Shown: positions 17,688 to 25,254, counted from the first letter of the stretch. The stretch: DNA of 35,291 bases from Snowella sp031396835 (GCA_031396835.1 JANNLO010000064.1:1-35291), one strand, 5' to 3'. The notes: generated by a model from the letters alone, not told the origin. Made by a program: numbers and translations.

Positions 17688-17912
17688 TTACATATAATCC
17701 TTAAAATCTTCTAAAGGAGCGTCAAAATCATCGGCAATATGAATTTTGCCTTTCAAGCTACCAAACCCTTGTCGTCTTGCCGCCACTTTTTCCTTGGTCG
17801 TAGGTTTCCAACTAGCCGCTAACTGTTGTAAATATTCCAAAGCCTCCTGCTGTAAAGATTCAGGAAGATTATCCCAGATTTCAAATACTTTGGTAGTGTT
17901 TGAGTCAGACAT
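17688..17912 (-). CDS. DUF2281-type (VapB-like) antitoxin
   Basis: This 74-residue protein is located immediately upstream of the PIN toxin. It has an N-terminal helical part (IWDNLPESLQQEALEYLQQLA) typical of DUF2281 proteins, a basic middle (KEKVAARRQGFGSLKGKIHI), and an acidic C-terminal tail ADDFDAPLEDFKDYM. Tails of that type (FGSLKG...DDFDAPL) are characteristic of antitoxins that thread into the toxin active site. AGGTG lies 6-7 bp before the ATG at 17912. It is the first gene of the toxin-antitoxin operon and has its own presumed promoter in the 83-bp gap after the R-M N-terminal half. By analogy with other pairs it would autorepress through the inverted repeat at 17931-17967, although a classical DNA-binding fold is not obvious in so short a sequence. 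Confidence 0.9.
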   Translation of the reverse strand: MSDSNTTKVFEIWDNLPESLQQEALEYLQQLAASWKPTTKEKVAARRQGFGSLKGKIHIADDFDAPLEDFKDYM

Positions 17913-17930
17913 GATGCACCTACTTTGTAA

Positions 17931-17967
17931 ATGACTTCATTTATACTACGATAATTATTCAAGTCAT
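17931..17967 (-). promoter_or_regulatory. Candidate promoter/operator of the toxin-antitoxin pair
   Basis: The arms ATGACTT (17931-17937) and AAGTCAT (17961-17967) form a perfect 7-bp inverted repeat with a 23-bp spacer. The spacer contains a -10-like TATAAA on the minus strand (17940-17945) preceded by TAG. The antitoxin start lies 19 bp beyond the repeat. A symmetric site around the -10 box is the expected form of an autoregulatory toxin-antitoxin operator. No good -35 hexamer is visible. Confidence 0.5.
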
Positions 17968-17995
17968 GGTGATTTTAGTTTTAATCAAGATCTTC

Positions 17996-19720
17996 CTATT
18001 TAACTTTAACCAAAAACATGACAGCTACTCCAGTTTGAATACCAAATACATTATTTTTAGTGCCAGAAATTTTAGGATTTTTCCGAACATCTGATTGCGT
18101 ATCTACAATATACACATAATCAAACTCTTCTGCAACTTGCTTTCTAAAACCGTCAAAGGTACGAGAATCAATAAAAGAACGATTAGTAATAAAGGCAATA
18201 ATACCATTTTCGGCAATGCGATCAGTTGCCCAACGATAGAACCTTGAATACATATCATAAAGCTTAGTTTTCTGTGCCGTACTCGCGGCAATATAGGTAT
18301 CCTTAACTCGCTTATCTATCGAAAGATAAGTCCGATTTTTATTATTGTCATTCTCATTTTGTTGATTCGCATTATAAGGAGGATTGCCAATAATTACCGA
18401 AACTTTACGATCATTTTGATCCTTAATTCGTTTAGTATTTTCCACACTCATCGCAAACAAATCAAATTGTTTTCCCTGAAAAGAAGTATGATCTAACGTA
18501 TCCACAAAACAAATATTATGGAACTCTTCATATTCTCCCATTTTTTGTTTATAGGCAAACTCAATATTCAAGTTCGCAATATAATAAGGTAAAATTGCCA
18601 CCTCATTACAATGAATTTCATGCTGATATTTATACTTTAATTTGTCCTTATTAATATACTCAATTAACTCCGTTACAAATGTTCCTGTTCCTGTTGCGGG
18701 ATCTAAAATTTCTACATTTTTATCTTCTAATAATTTACCAAAATGCTTATCCAATAAATGATCCACACCCTCGATCATAAACTTGACAATCTCGCTCGGC
18801 GTATAAACAATTCCCAACCGATCTGCCGCTTTAGGATTATAAGCTTTATAAAAATTCTCGTAAATTGCCTTCAGAAATTTTTGCTTTTCTTGATGATTAT
18901 AAATACTAGCCGCCGTGCGTCGAATCACCCCGTAATAATGCTCAATACTTGATAAAGTATTCCGCCGAATTGTCCCCACAAAAAACGTATTAATCACATT
19001 CCCTAATTCATGAGCAATATTATTATCTCGATGAAACTGTGACTCATTAAAAATATTAGTAAAAATATCCTCGGTTAAAATATGTTGAATGATCATTTCT
19101 CGCACATCTTCTGCATTCACTTCTGGATTAATCGATTGCTGACAAATTACTAAAAACTTATTTCTTGCTGTTATAAATTTTTCATTATTTTCTGATTGCT
19201 GACCAATCAAAGCCCGCAATGTTTCTAAAATAGTGGGTAAATCTTGATTGAAAACGGCGATCGCTTGTCGAAAATCCTTAACCTCTGGACGTTCATAATT
19301 AATAAAATCTGTCAAAAGCTGATCAAGAGCTTGCTCATCACGCATCGTAATACGACGATAAACTTCCCCTTTTCGCAATAAAACTGCCGTTTGGGAATTC
19401 TCGAATAACATATTGTCATCGGGATAACCTTTAGCTAACTTTTGTTCAATTTCTTTGTCTAAATTATCCTTTGGATCTTTTGCTTCCCAATAACCCCAAT
19501 CCAATCGCAAAGCATCCTTAACGACACCATCAAAACGAATAATATTTCCCTTTTTCGTCGTATGATTTAATTCAGATACCACCAAAAAATTCTTAGGTTG
19601 ACAATATATATTCAACAATTGTTGAAACGATAATCGAATAGAACTTTCATTTTTGTTTCCGCCGTACTGAATCGCTCGATCTAAATCACGATAGTATTGA
19701 CTAATGGCAAGACGCGACAT
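17996..19720 (-). CDS. N-terminal (nuclease-methyltransferase) half of a split type ISP/IIG-like R-M enzyme
   Basis: This 574-residue protein combines a PD-(D/E)xK nuclease-like domain (E25, D64 in RFDGVV, and E79-x-K81 in YWEAKD) with an N6-adenine methyltransferase. The MTase part shows VYTPSEIVKFM (305-315), motif I DPATGTGTF (340-348) binding SAM, and motif IV NPPY (446-449). The linker at about 140-300 is helical. No helicase domain is present, so it resembles the short type ISP-like/IIG enzymes. The sequence stops at FLVKVK, just after SGTKNNVFGIQTGVAVMFLV, where intact homologues continue into the specificity domain now found at 16000-17304. The start ATG at 19720 has AAGGAA upstream. 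Nuclease and MTase motifs are intact, so loss of function is not evident. Confidence 0.9.
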   Translation of the reverse strand: MSRLAISQYYRDLDRAIQYGGNKNESSIRLSFQQLLNIYCQPKNFLVVSELNHTTKKGNIIRFDGVVKDALRLDWGYWEAKDPKDNLDKEIEQKLAKGYPDDNMLFENSQTAVLLRKGEVYRRITMRDEQALDQLLTDFINYERPEVKDFRQAIAVFNQDLPTILETLRALIGQQSENNEKFITARNKFLVICQQSINPEVNAEDVREMIIQHILTEDIFTNIFNESQFHRDNNIAHELGNVINTFFVGTIRRNTLSSIEHYYGVIRRTAASIYNHQEKQKFLKAIYENFYKAYNPKAADRLGIVYTPSEIVKFMIEGVDHLLDKHFGKLLEDKNVEILDPATGTGTFVTELIEYINKDKLKYKYQHEIHCNEVAILPYYIANLNIEFAYKQKMGEYEEFHNICFVDTLDHTSFQGKQFDLFAMSVENTKRIKDQNDRKVSVIIGNPPYNANQQNENDNNKNRTYLSIDKRVKDTYIAASTAQKTKLYDMYSRFYRWATDRIAENGIIAFITNRSFIDSRTFDGFRKQVAEEFDYVYIVDTQSDVRKNPKISGTKNNVFGIQTGVAVMFLVKVK

Positions 19721-19799
19721 ATATTCCTTTTTTAAATTAAAGATCTTCTAAAAAATTAGTGCGATCGCCACTTTCGTAGGATGCGTTACTTTCTGATAG
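19721..19799. repeat. Short intergenic stretch with a possible cyanobacterial repeat fragment
   Basis: The 79 bp between the ABC ATPase gene and the R-M N-terminal half contain one HIP1 octamer and the string GTAGGATGCGTTA. The latter resembles the short GTAGG(G/A)TGCGTTA elements that recur between cyanobacterial genes. Only a fragment is present, and I could not compare copies. Confidence 0.25.
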
Positions 19800-20630
19800 C
19801 TAACCAGGGGAAAAAAAGCGTTCTAAAAAATCGAGGGCATGATTTCTGAGATCATAATATTCTTGAGTTTCTCGCATAGCGTGGCGATCGCGGGGATGGG
19901 CAAAAGGAATTGTTAAAATTTCGCCGATAGTAGCATTGGGGCCATTGGTCATCAAAACAATGCGATCAGACATATAAATCGCTTCATCCACATCATGGGT
20001 AATCATCATCACGGCTTGTCGATGACTTTCCCAAATTTTCAAGACTTCCTGTTGCAATTTTTGTTTTGTTAAAGCATCTAAAGCCCCAAAAGGTTCATCC
20101 ATTAATAACATTTTTGGACGGGTAGCCAAAGCACGAGCAATACCAACTCGTTGTTTCATTCCTCCCGAAATTTCATCGGGATATTTATCGGCGGCGGCAG
20201 TTAAATTGACCATCGCTAAATGTTCATTAACAATACTAATTTTTTCAGCACGATTGGTATTTTTCAGAACTTCATCAACGGCTAAACGGATATTTTCTCT
20301 GACGGTTAACCAGGGCAATAAGGAATAATTTTGAAAAACCATCATGCGTTCTGCACCAGGTTTACGAATTAACTTTCCTTCGAGCGTAATATTTCCAGAA
20401 GAGCCTTTTTCTAAGCCTGCAATAATTTTTAAAAGAGTTGATTTTCCGCAACCAGAATGACCGATAACCGAGATATATTCTTCTGCTCCAATGGTTAAAT
20501 TAACACCATCAAGAATCACAAATTCACCGCCATCTTTTTTAGGATAGGATTTAGTTAAATTTTCAACAACTAAAAATTCTTGAATTACAGAAGAAGTAAT
20601 AGCAGTAGTCAGAGAATTAGATTGAGTCAT
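19800..20630 (-). CDS. ABC transporter ATP-binding protein, NitT/TauT (NrtD-like) class
   Basis: This is the ATPase subunit of an importer, on the cytoplasmic face with the permease at 22217-23059. It has 276 residues and complete motifs: Walker A GHSGCGKST (57-65), Q-loop Q100, signature SGGMKQR (155-161), Walker B LLMDEP (175-180), and H-loop H212 in MITHDVDEA. ILTIPFAHPRDR near the C-terminus is shared with NrtD/CmpD/CynD proteins. It is the last gene of the operon and is separated from the binding-protein gene by 131 bp containing repeat-like DNA. No NrtC-type fused ATPase is present. The substrate cannot be read from this subunit. Confidence 0.95.
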   Translation of the reverse strand: MTQSNSLTTAITSSVIQEFLVVENLTKSYPKKDGGEFVILDGVNLTIGAEEYISVIGHSGCGKSTLLKIIAGLEKGSSGNITLEGKLIRKPGAERMMVFQNYSLLPWLTVRENIRLAVDEVLKNTNRAEKISIVNEHLAMVNLTAAADKYPDEISGGMKQRVGIARALATRPKMLLMDEPFGALDALTKQKLQQEVLKIWESHRQAVMMITHDVDEAIYMSDRIVLMTNGPNATIGEILTIPFAHPRDRHAMRETQEYYDLRNHALDFLERFFSPG

Positions 20631-20639
20631 GATTTTAAT

Positions 20640-20717
20640 GGATAATTGACAGTTGATAATTAAGAAAATTTGTTTATTTTAAAACTTCTAATTTTATCGT
20701 AGGGGCGTATTGCCTAC
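20640..20717. repeat. Repeat-like intergenic DNA inside the ABC operon
   Basis: GGATAATTGACAGTTGATAATTA (from 20640) and GTAGG-GGCGTATTG-CCTAC (20699-20717, 5-bp stem) resemble two short repeat types common between cyanobacterial genes. They lie in the gap between the binding-protein and ATPase genes. The assignment is by resemblance; other copies would have to be found elsewhere in the genome. Confidence 0.4.
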
Positions 20718-20761
20718 ATCCATAAATTTACGTCATAAAAATAGAACAATCGCCCATAAAT

Positions 20762-22159
20762 TTAAGATAAAAAGAAAGATTGGGGAGCTTTAGCACGGAT
20801 TTCAAAACTGTTGAGATAACCGACTAAATCACTGGGATCAAAGGGTTTGCGATCGATAAAGGCTTCTGCGGGAGACACATAATAATCTTCCGTTGGACAT
20901 TGAATGCCTAAATCAGCCGCAATTTCTCGATATAAATCCGTTCTCCAAGATTGGTGGGCAATTTTTTCAGCATCTTTGGGAATCTCAGGGATTTGTTGCC
21001 ACCGAGCCGCCTGGGTCATTAACCAAAGACTTTCCGACTGCCACAGAAAAGTGGAATGATCATGAGTTGGTTTACCCATATCATCGGGCATATCAAAAAA
21101 TAACGTGGTTTCCAGACTTTTTAGCCAACGTTGTTGATTATCAAAGCCACCATAGTTATAATTCCCCACAATTCCCGCCTGAGTTAATTCTGGTTTCGCG
21201 CCTGTAAATGAGCGTTGAGAAATAATTTTGGCGACTTCTAGCCTATTTTCAGGTTTACTGCAATATTGGCAAGCTTCAATCATAGCTTTAACGAGGGAAC
21301 GATAGGTTTTAGGATTGGCTTCAATAAAAGATTCCATCACTGCCAAAATGCGATCAGGATGGCCGCGCCAGATTTCTCTTCCTTGAGCAAAGGTAAAACC
21401 AATTCCCTCATTACCTGCGATCGCCCTGGTATTCCAAGGTTCAGCGACCATATAGGCTTGCATTGCACCAATTCGGATATTATTAACCATTTGCGGGGGA
21501 GGAATAATCAATAAGCGAAATTCGGCATCAGGATTAATTCCCATTGCAGAGGTGAGATAACGCACAAAATATTCATAAATCGAAGAACTTAGTACCACCG
21601 CCCAGACCCGTTGTTCGATGGGGATTTTATCAAAATAAGCGCGTAAATCTCGCCCAAAACGGTCTAAATCTCCCTTATATTCCTGCCAAGGGCGTAGTCC
21701 AAAATCCCACATTGCCCGATCCATTGTCATGGCGTTTCCGTGACGGTGAATGGTCATGGCCCCACAAAGGGGAGCTTTTCTTGCGCCTTCTGCTCCTGTT
21801 CTAGCATTGGTAATCGCTCCAGAAACCACGGGAGAAGCATCTAATCGTCCAAAAATAATGCCATCGCGGGAATTGGCCCAACTGGATTCGCGGCTGAGTT
21901 TGACGTTTAATCCATATTTGCGAAATAAACCTTTTTCCCAAGCGATCGCAAAAGGAGCGCAATCATTAACAGGGACATAGCCAATAATTAAATTCGGTTT
22001 TTCGAGGGTTTTGGGGTCAATAACGGGTTTAACGGCTAGGGCAGCTTCTGTTAAGTTGCTCGGATTACGGCTGGCTTTGATAGCACAGGAAGAAAGCGCG
22101 ATCGCAGAAGTTGCTCCCAAACCTTGTAAAAAGTTACGTCGAGAAATCGGCTGATTCAT
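20762..22159 (-). CDS. ABC transporter substrate-binding lipoprotein, NrtA/CmpA-like family
   Basis: This 465-residue protein has a twin-arginine signal (SRRNFLQGLG, R7-R8) running into a lipobox ALSSC with Cys25, so it should be exported folded by Tat and anchored as a lipoprotein. The mature part belongs to the NrtA/CmpA/CynA group: LIIGYVPVNDCAPFAIAWEKGLF, SWANSRDGIIFGRLDAS, AYMVAEPWNTRAI and GREIWRGHPDR. It departs from standard NrtA in many positions (for example GAEGARKAPLCGAMTIHRHGN), so nitrate or bicarbonate should not be assumed. It is the middle gene of the operon, after the permease and before the ATPase, an order unlike nrtABCD or cmpABCD. The riboswitch at 23161-23309 suggests c-di-AMP control. 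Confidence 0.9.
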   Translation of the reverse strand: MNQPISRRNFLQGLGATSAIALSSCAIKASRNPSNLTEAALAVKPVIDPKTLEKPNLIIGYVPVNDCAPFAIAWEKGLFRKYGLNVKLSRESSWANSRDGIIFGRLDASPVVSGAITNARTGAEGARKAPLCGAMTIHRHGNAMTMDRAMWDFGLRPWQEYKGDLDRFGRDLRAYFDKIPIEQRVWAVVLSSSIYEYFVRYLTSAMGINPDAEFRLLIIPPPQMVNNIRIGAMQAYMVAEPWNTRAIAGNEGIGFTFAQGREIWRGHPDRILAVMESFIEANPKTYRSLVKAMIEACQYCSKPENRLEVAKIISQRSFTGAKPELTQAGIVGNYNYGGFDNQQRWLKSLETTLFFDMPDDMGKPTHDHSTFLWQSESLWLMTQAARWQQIPEIPKDAEKIAHQSWRTDLYREIAADLGIQCPTEDYYVSPAEAFIDRKPFDPSDLVGYLNSFEIRAKAPQSFFLS

Positions 22160-22216
22160 AAGATTTTAGGGAAATCAATATTGGCAAAAATTTGCTAAAA
22201 AAATCTAAAAAAATGG

Positions 22217-23059
22217 CTATTTTAGAGCGACAGTCGCAGGACGATGAGTTACCCAAACTTGTAATTTACTAATCAAATAATCTAAAACTAAACCAGTTAT
22301 TCCAATCACAACGACAGCCAAAAAGACGGAACTGAGATTTAAGCGATTCCACTCATCCCATAGAAAAAAGCCAATGCCAACTCCTCCCGTCAACATTTCC
22401 ACTGCTACGATAACGAGCCAAGCAATGCCTAAACTAAGTCTTAATCCTGTAAAAATATAGGGCAAACTGGCAGGTAAAATAATTTTGAAAATTTTTCGAT
22501 ATTGGGGCATTTCCAAGACCGCAGCCACATCTAGATAATCTTTCGGCACACTTGCAACCCCCAGAGCCGTATTAATAATCGTGGGCCAAAGAGAAGTAAT
22601 AAAAATCACAAAAATGGCCGAAGGTTCAGCGACTCCAAACATAGCCAAGGCGATCGGCAACCAAGCTAAAGGAGAAACAGGACGCAAAATTTGAATAATA
22701 GGATTAAGAATCAGCATGGCAGTTCTCGATAATCCAATTAAAAAGCCGAGGGGAATCGCTACCGCCGCCCCTAACAAAAATCCGATAGAAACTCGCCGTA
22801 AACTAGCTAATAAGAGCCAACCAATTCCCAGATCGCCTGGCCCATTTTGAGCAAAAGGATTGAGAATATAGTGTAAATTATTTTTTAAAGCTTCTAATGG
22901 AGTGGGCATTAATTCACTCCTAAAAATCGCTATTATCCACCAAATGCCGATTAATCCTAAAAAACCTAAGGCAGGAAAGAGAATTGTTTCTCTAAGAACT
23001 AAGGGTTTAAACTTCCGCCAGAAATTTTTGCCCGCGATCGCGAAAATAGGCAGCTTCAT
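22217..23059 (-). CDS. ABC transporter permease, NitT/TauT (NrtB-like) class
   Basis: This 280-residue inner-membrane subunit has about six membrane helices. It has the features of NrtB/CmpB/TauC permeases: NGPGDLGIGWLLLASLRRV, LRPVSPLAWLPIALA, the cytoplasmic coupling (EAA) loop around SVPKDYLDVAAVLEMPQYRKIFKIILPASLPYI, and EMLTGGVGIGFFLWDEWN. It is the first gene of the operon. The ATG at 23059 follows GGAG (CTCC at 23070-23073 on the plus strand) by 10 bp. About 100 bp lie between this start and the riboswitch aptamer. The binding protein follows after 57 bp. Confidence 0.95.
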   Translation of the reverse strand: MKLPIFAIAGKNFWRKFKPLVLRETILFPALGFLGLIGIWWIIAIFRSELMPTPLEALKNNLHYILNPFAQNGPGDLGIGWLLLASLRRVSIGFLLGAAVAIPLGFLIGLSRTAMLILNPIIQILRPVSPLAWLPIALAMFGVAEPSAIFVIFITSLWPTIINTALGVASVPKDYLDVAAVLEMPQYRKIFKIILPASLPYIFTGLRLSLGIAWLVIVAVEMLTGGVGIGFFLWDEWNRLNLSSVFLAVVVIGITGLVLDYLISKLQVWVTHRPATVALK

Positions 23060-23121
23060 GATCTAAAAACTCCGTGTCAAGATGTGGTACAAAAGTTGCG
23101 AGTAGCACCAATCAAGAACAC

Positions 23122-23154
23122 TGACCAAGACAGAAATTTCATAAAATCTTGTCA
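23122..23154 (-). promoter_or_regulatory. Hairpin between riboswitch aptamer and start codon (possible expression platform)
   Basis: On the minus strand UGACAAGA (23147-23154) pairs with UCUUGGUCA (23122-23130), eight base pairs with one bulged G. The same 3' arm could instead pair with AAGAC at the aptamer's 3' edge, which would allow mutually exclusive structures. No U-tract follows, so a classical intrinsic terminator is unlikely; translational control or another mechanism is possible. Confidence 0.35.
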
Positions 23155-23160
23155 AGAGAC

Positions 23161-23309
23161 AGTCTTCTCTCAATGCCGACGAAGTTAGCTGACGGGCTAG
23201 GACTGAGAGATATCCTTTTCAATGACTTGATTTAAATGTAAAATTGACTTGAAATACGCCCCCAAAATTGGTTCCTCCGCTCCAACAAAAGTTGAATTAG
23301 GCTGATTTA
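23161..23309 (-). promoter_or_regulatory. ydaO-yuaA class riboswitch (cyclic di-AMP aptamer)
   Basis: In order on the minus strand: GCC-UAAUUC (P1, 5' side, about 23300), a small AAC-UUUU-GUU hairpin, GCGGAGGAACCA, UUUUGGGGGC, a variable A/U-rich arm, GGAUAUCUCUCAGUCC, CCCGUCAGCUAAC, UUCGUCGGC (P1, 3' side) and UUGAGAGAAGAC. Each block aligns with the known ydaO aptamers of Bacillus and Thermoanaerobacter as I recall them (for example GGAGGAACCG, CCGUCAGCUAACCUCG). CUCUCA and UGAGAG form the expected long-range pairing (6 bp). It faces the ABC permease gene, not ribBA. These RNAs usually switch expression off when c-di-AMP is abundant. Confidence 0.92.
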
Positions 23310-23580
23310 CTCTAGCTTAAAATTGGAGTTTAACATAGATTTTCGATGACAAGTTATCGGCATAATTGATTGTGACAAGATTTTTTGTTTCCAGTTGCTC
23401 GATCTAGGTAGATTTTCCTTTTATTAAAGAAATTTTTTGCTGGAAGTGTCAATTGGATTACTAGAAAAGCAAGATTTAAAAATAAGGATTTTGGCAGTGA
23501 AAAATGGTTATGCTCGTTGAAATATTTAAACTAAACAACACGTTACAATCAAGTAAATATCCTCAACTTTTTAATTTCTA

Positions 23581-25254
23581 GTGGAAAACTCCCTTTCTTT
23601 TAATGTTCAATTTGATCCTATTGACGAAGCTTTAGCCGCCATAAAAGCAGGTCGTCCTATTGTTGTGGTTGATGACGAAAATCGAGAAAATGAGGGGGAT
23701 CTGATTTGTGCCGCCCAATTTGCGACCCCAGACATGATTAATTTTATGGCAGTGGAAGCCAGAGGATTGATTTGTTTGGCGATGACAGGAGAACGGTTGG
23801 ATGCTTTGGATTTACCTTTAATGGTGACCAAAAATACCGACACTAATCAAACTGCTTTTACGGTTAGCATTGATGCGTCTCCTCGTTTGGGAGGAAAAAC
23901 AGGCATTTCGGCTGAAGACCGCGCCCGCACTATCCAAATCGCCATTAATTCCCGCACCCATCCCGATGATCTGACTCGTCCTGGACATATTTTTCCGATT
24001 CGTGCCAAAGAAGGCGGTGTTTTAAAACGGGCAGGGCATACGGAAGCGGCAGTTGATCTCTCCCGATTAGCGGGTTTGTATCCAGCAGGCGTTATTTGCG
24101 AAATTCAGAATGCTAATGGCTCTATGGCTCGGTTGCCCCAATTGTTTGAATATGCTCAAAAGCACAAATTAAAACTGATTAGTATTGCAGATTTAATTAG
24201 TTATCGTCTTCAACATGACCGATTTGTGCTTCGAGAAACGGTATGCGATTTTCCTAGTCAATTTGGAGAATTTCAGATTTATGCTTACCGCAACTTGTTA
24301 GATCAAACGGAACATATTGCTGTTGTTAAGGGAAATTTAACTGATTTTTGCGATCGCCCTGTGATGGTGAGGATGCACTCGGAATGTTTAACGGGAGATG
24401 CCCTGGGATCATTACGTTGTGATTGTCAGATGCAGTTACAAGCCGCTTTAAAAATGTTGGATAATCACGGATTAGGTGTGGTGGTTTATTTGCGACAAGA
24501 GGGACGCGGAATTGGTTTGGTCAACAAATTGAAAGCTTATTCTTTGCAAGATATGGGTTTAGATACGGTGGAAGCGAATGAGCATTTGGGTTTTCCCGCA
24601 GACTTACGAGATTATGGCATGGGAGCGCAAATTTTGAATGATTTGGGAGTTAAGAAAATTCGACTAATTACCAATAATCCGCGTAAAATTGCTGGCTTAA
24701 AAGGCTATGGTTTAGAAGTAGTAGAAAGGGTTCCTCTTTTGATTGAAGCTAATGATTATAATTCGGCTTATCTAACTACAAAAGCAGAAAAATTAGGTCA
24801 TCTTTTGTTGCAAACTTATTTAATTACGATCGCAATAAATTGGCAAACTGAAATTTCGTCCGTGGAAGAACAATATGAAAAATTAGAAAAATTACGGTTT
24901 TTAATTCGTCCCAGTCAGCTTTTATTACAAGAAGAAGTTAGACCAGTTGCGATCGCCTTATTTGGAAAATCTTCTCTTATTTTTCATTTAGGATTAGATC
25001 AGGGTAATGCCACTTCTTCTCATTGGTATCTAGAAGCTGAGAATAATTATTTAAAAGCGATCGCCCAAATATTAGAGACATTAACAAGTTGGGAAAATAT
25101 TGAGCAATTAGAATTTTTAATCTCTGGCGGCGACGATCCAATGATAGGATTACAAGTCATTTTAGACCGAAAAAATTTAGCGTTGACAGAGCCAACATCT
25201 GCTATTTTTTCTAATTTACAAACCCAAACAATTTATAGTTTTCATCGTCCTTAA
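23581..25254 (+). CDS. ribBA: Bifunctional 3,4-dihydroxy-2-butanone-4-phosphate synthase / GTP cyclohydrolase II (RibBA)
   Basis: RibBA makes both precursors of the riboflavin pathway: the four-carbon unit from ribulose 5-phosphate and the pyrimidine from GTP. The RibB half (about 10-205) shows VVDDENRENEGDL and RPGHIFPIRAKEGGVLKRAGHTEA. The RibA half (about 210-405) shows HSECLTGDALGSLRCDCQMQL with the zinc cysteines, and RQEGRGIGLVNKLKAY, LRDYGMGAQIL and TNNPRKIAGL. About 150 further residues at the C-terminus are a tail common in cyanobacterial RibBA and without a known role. The start is the GTG at 23581; no ATG lies nearby in frame. TACAAT at 23544-23549 may be the -10 box. No FMN riboswitch precedes it; the riboswitch in this gap is on the other strand. 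Confidence 0.96.
   Translation: MENSLSFNVQFDPIDEALAAIKAGRPIVVVDDENRENEGDLICAAQFATPDMINFMAVEARGLICLAMTGERLDALDLPLMVTKNTDTNQTAFTVSIDASPRLGGKTGISAEDRARTIQIAINSRTHPDDLTRPGHIFPIRAKEGGVLKRAGHTEAAVDLSRLAGLYPAGVICEIQNANGSMARLPQLFEYAQKHKLKLISIADLISYRLQHDRFVLRETVCDFPSQFGEFQIYAYRNLLDQTEHIAVVKGNLTDFCDRPVMVRMHSECLTGDALGSLRCDCQMQLQAALKMLDNHGLGVVVYLRQEGRGIGLVNKLKAYSLQDMGLDTVEANEHLGFPADLRDYGMGAQILNDLGVKKIRLITNNPRKIAGLKGYGLEVVERVPLLIEANDYNSAYLTTKAEKLGHLLLQTYLITIAINWQTEISSVEEQYEKLEKLRFLIRPSQLLLQEEVRPVAIALFGKSSLIFHLGLDQGNATSSHWYLEAENNYLKAIAQILETLTSWENIEQLEFLISGGDDPMIGLQVILDRKNLALTEPTSAIFSNLQTQTIYSFHRP

Larger units (their letters stand above)
17290..17998 (-). other. 709-bp toxin-antitoxin segment interrupting the R-M gene
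   Basis: The minus strand reads AAAGTTAAAT at the end of the N-terminal half (17998-18007) and AAAGCTAAAA at the start of the C-terminal half (17289-17298); eight of ten bases are identical and both copies sit in the same codon phase (Lys-Val-Lys, Lys-Ala-Lys). Their offset is 709 bp, and removing one copy plus the segment joins FLVK(V/A)K to IFYFS in frame, giving about 1003 residues. This looks like an insertion with a short target repeat or microhomology. There is no transposase gene and no terminal inverted repeat. The segment carries a promoter/operator, the antitoxin gene and the toxin gene, all in the same direction as the host gene. Confidence 0.65.

Noticed and set aside
16000..19720. 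Frameshift or sequencing error as cause of the split R-M gene
   Set aside because: The halves are separated by two complete genes of known families with tight start/stop junctions, not by a single-base change.
19800..23059. Calling the ABC operon nrtABD (nitrate) or cmp (bicarbonate)
   Set aside because: Class similarity only. Gene order, binding-protein divergence, the absence of an NrtC-type subunit and the c-di-AMP riboswitch argue against assigning these substrates.
23060..23310. Guanidine-I (ykkC) riboswitch for the ABC transporter
   Set aside because: GACACGG occurs just before the permease start and such riboswitches are known on NitT/TauT-like transporters, but the other conserved guanidine-I blocks are missing, while the ydaO blocks are nearly all present.
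23060..23580. FMN riboswitch in front of ribBA
   Set aside because: RibBA leaders often carry one, but none of the FMN aptamer blocks can be read on the plus strand; the conserved RNA in this gap is on the minus strand and matches the ydaO class.
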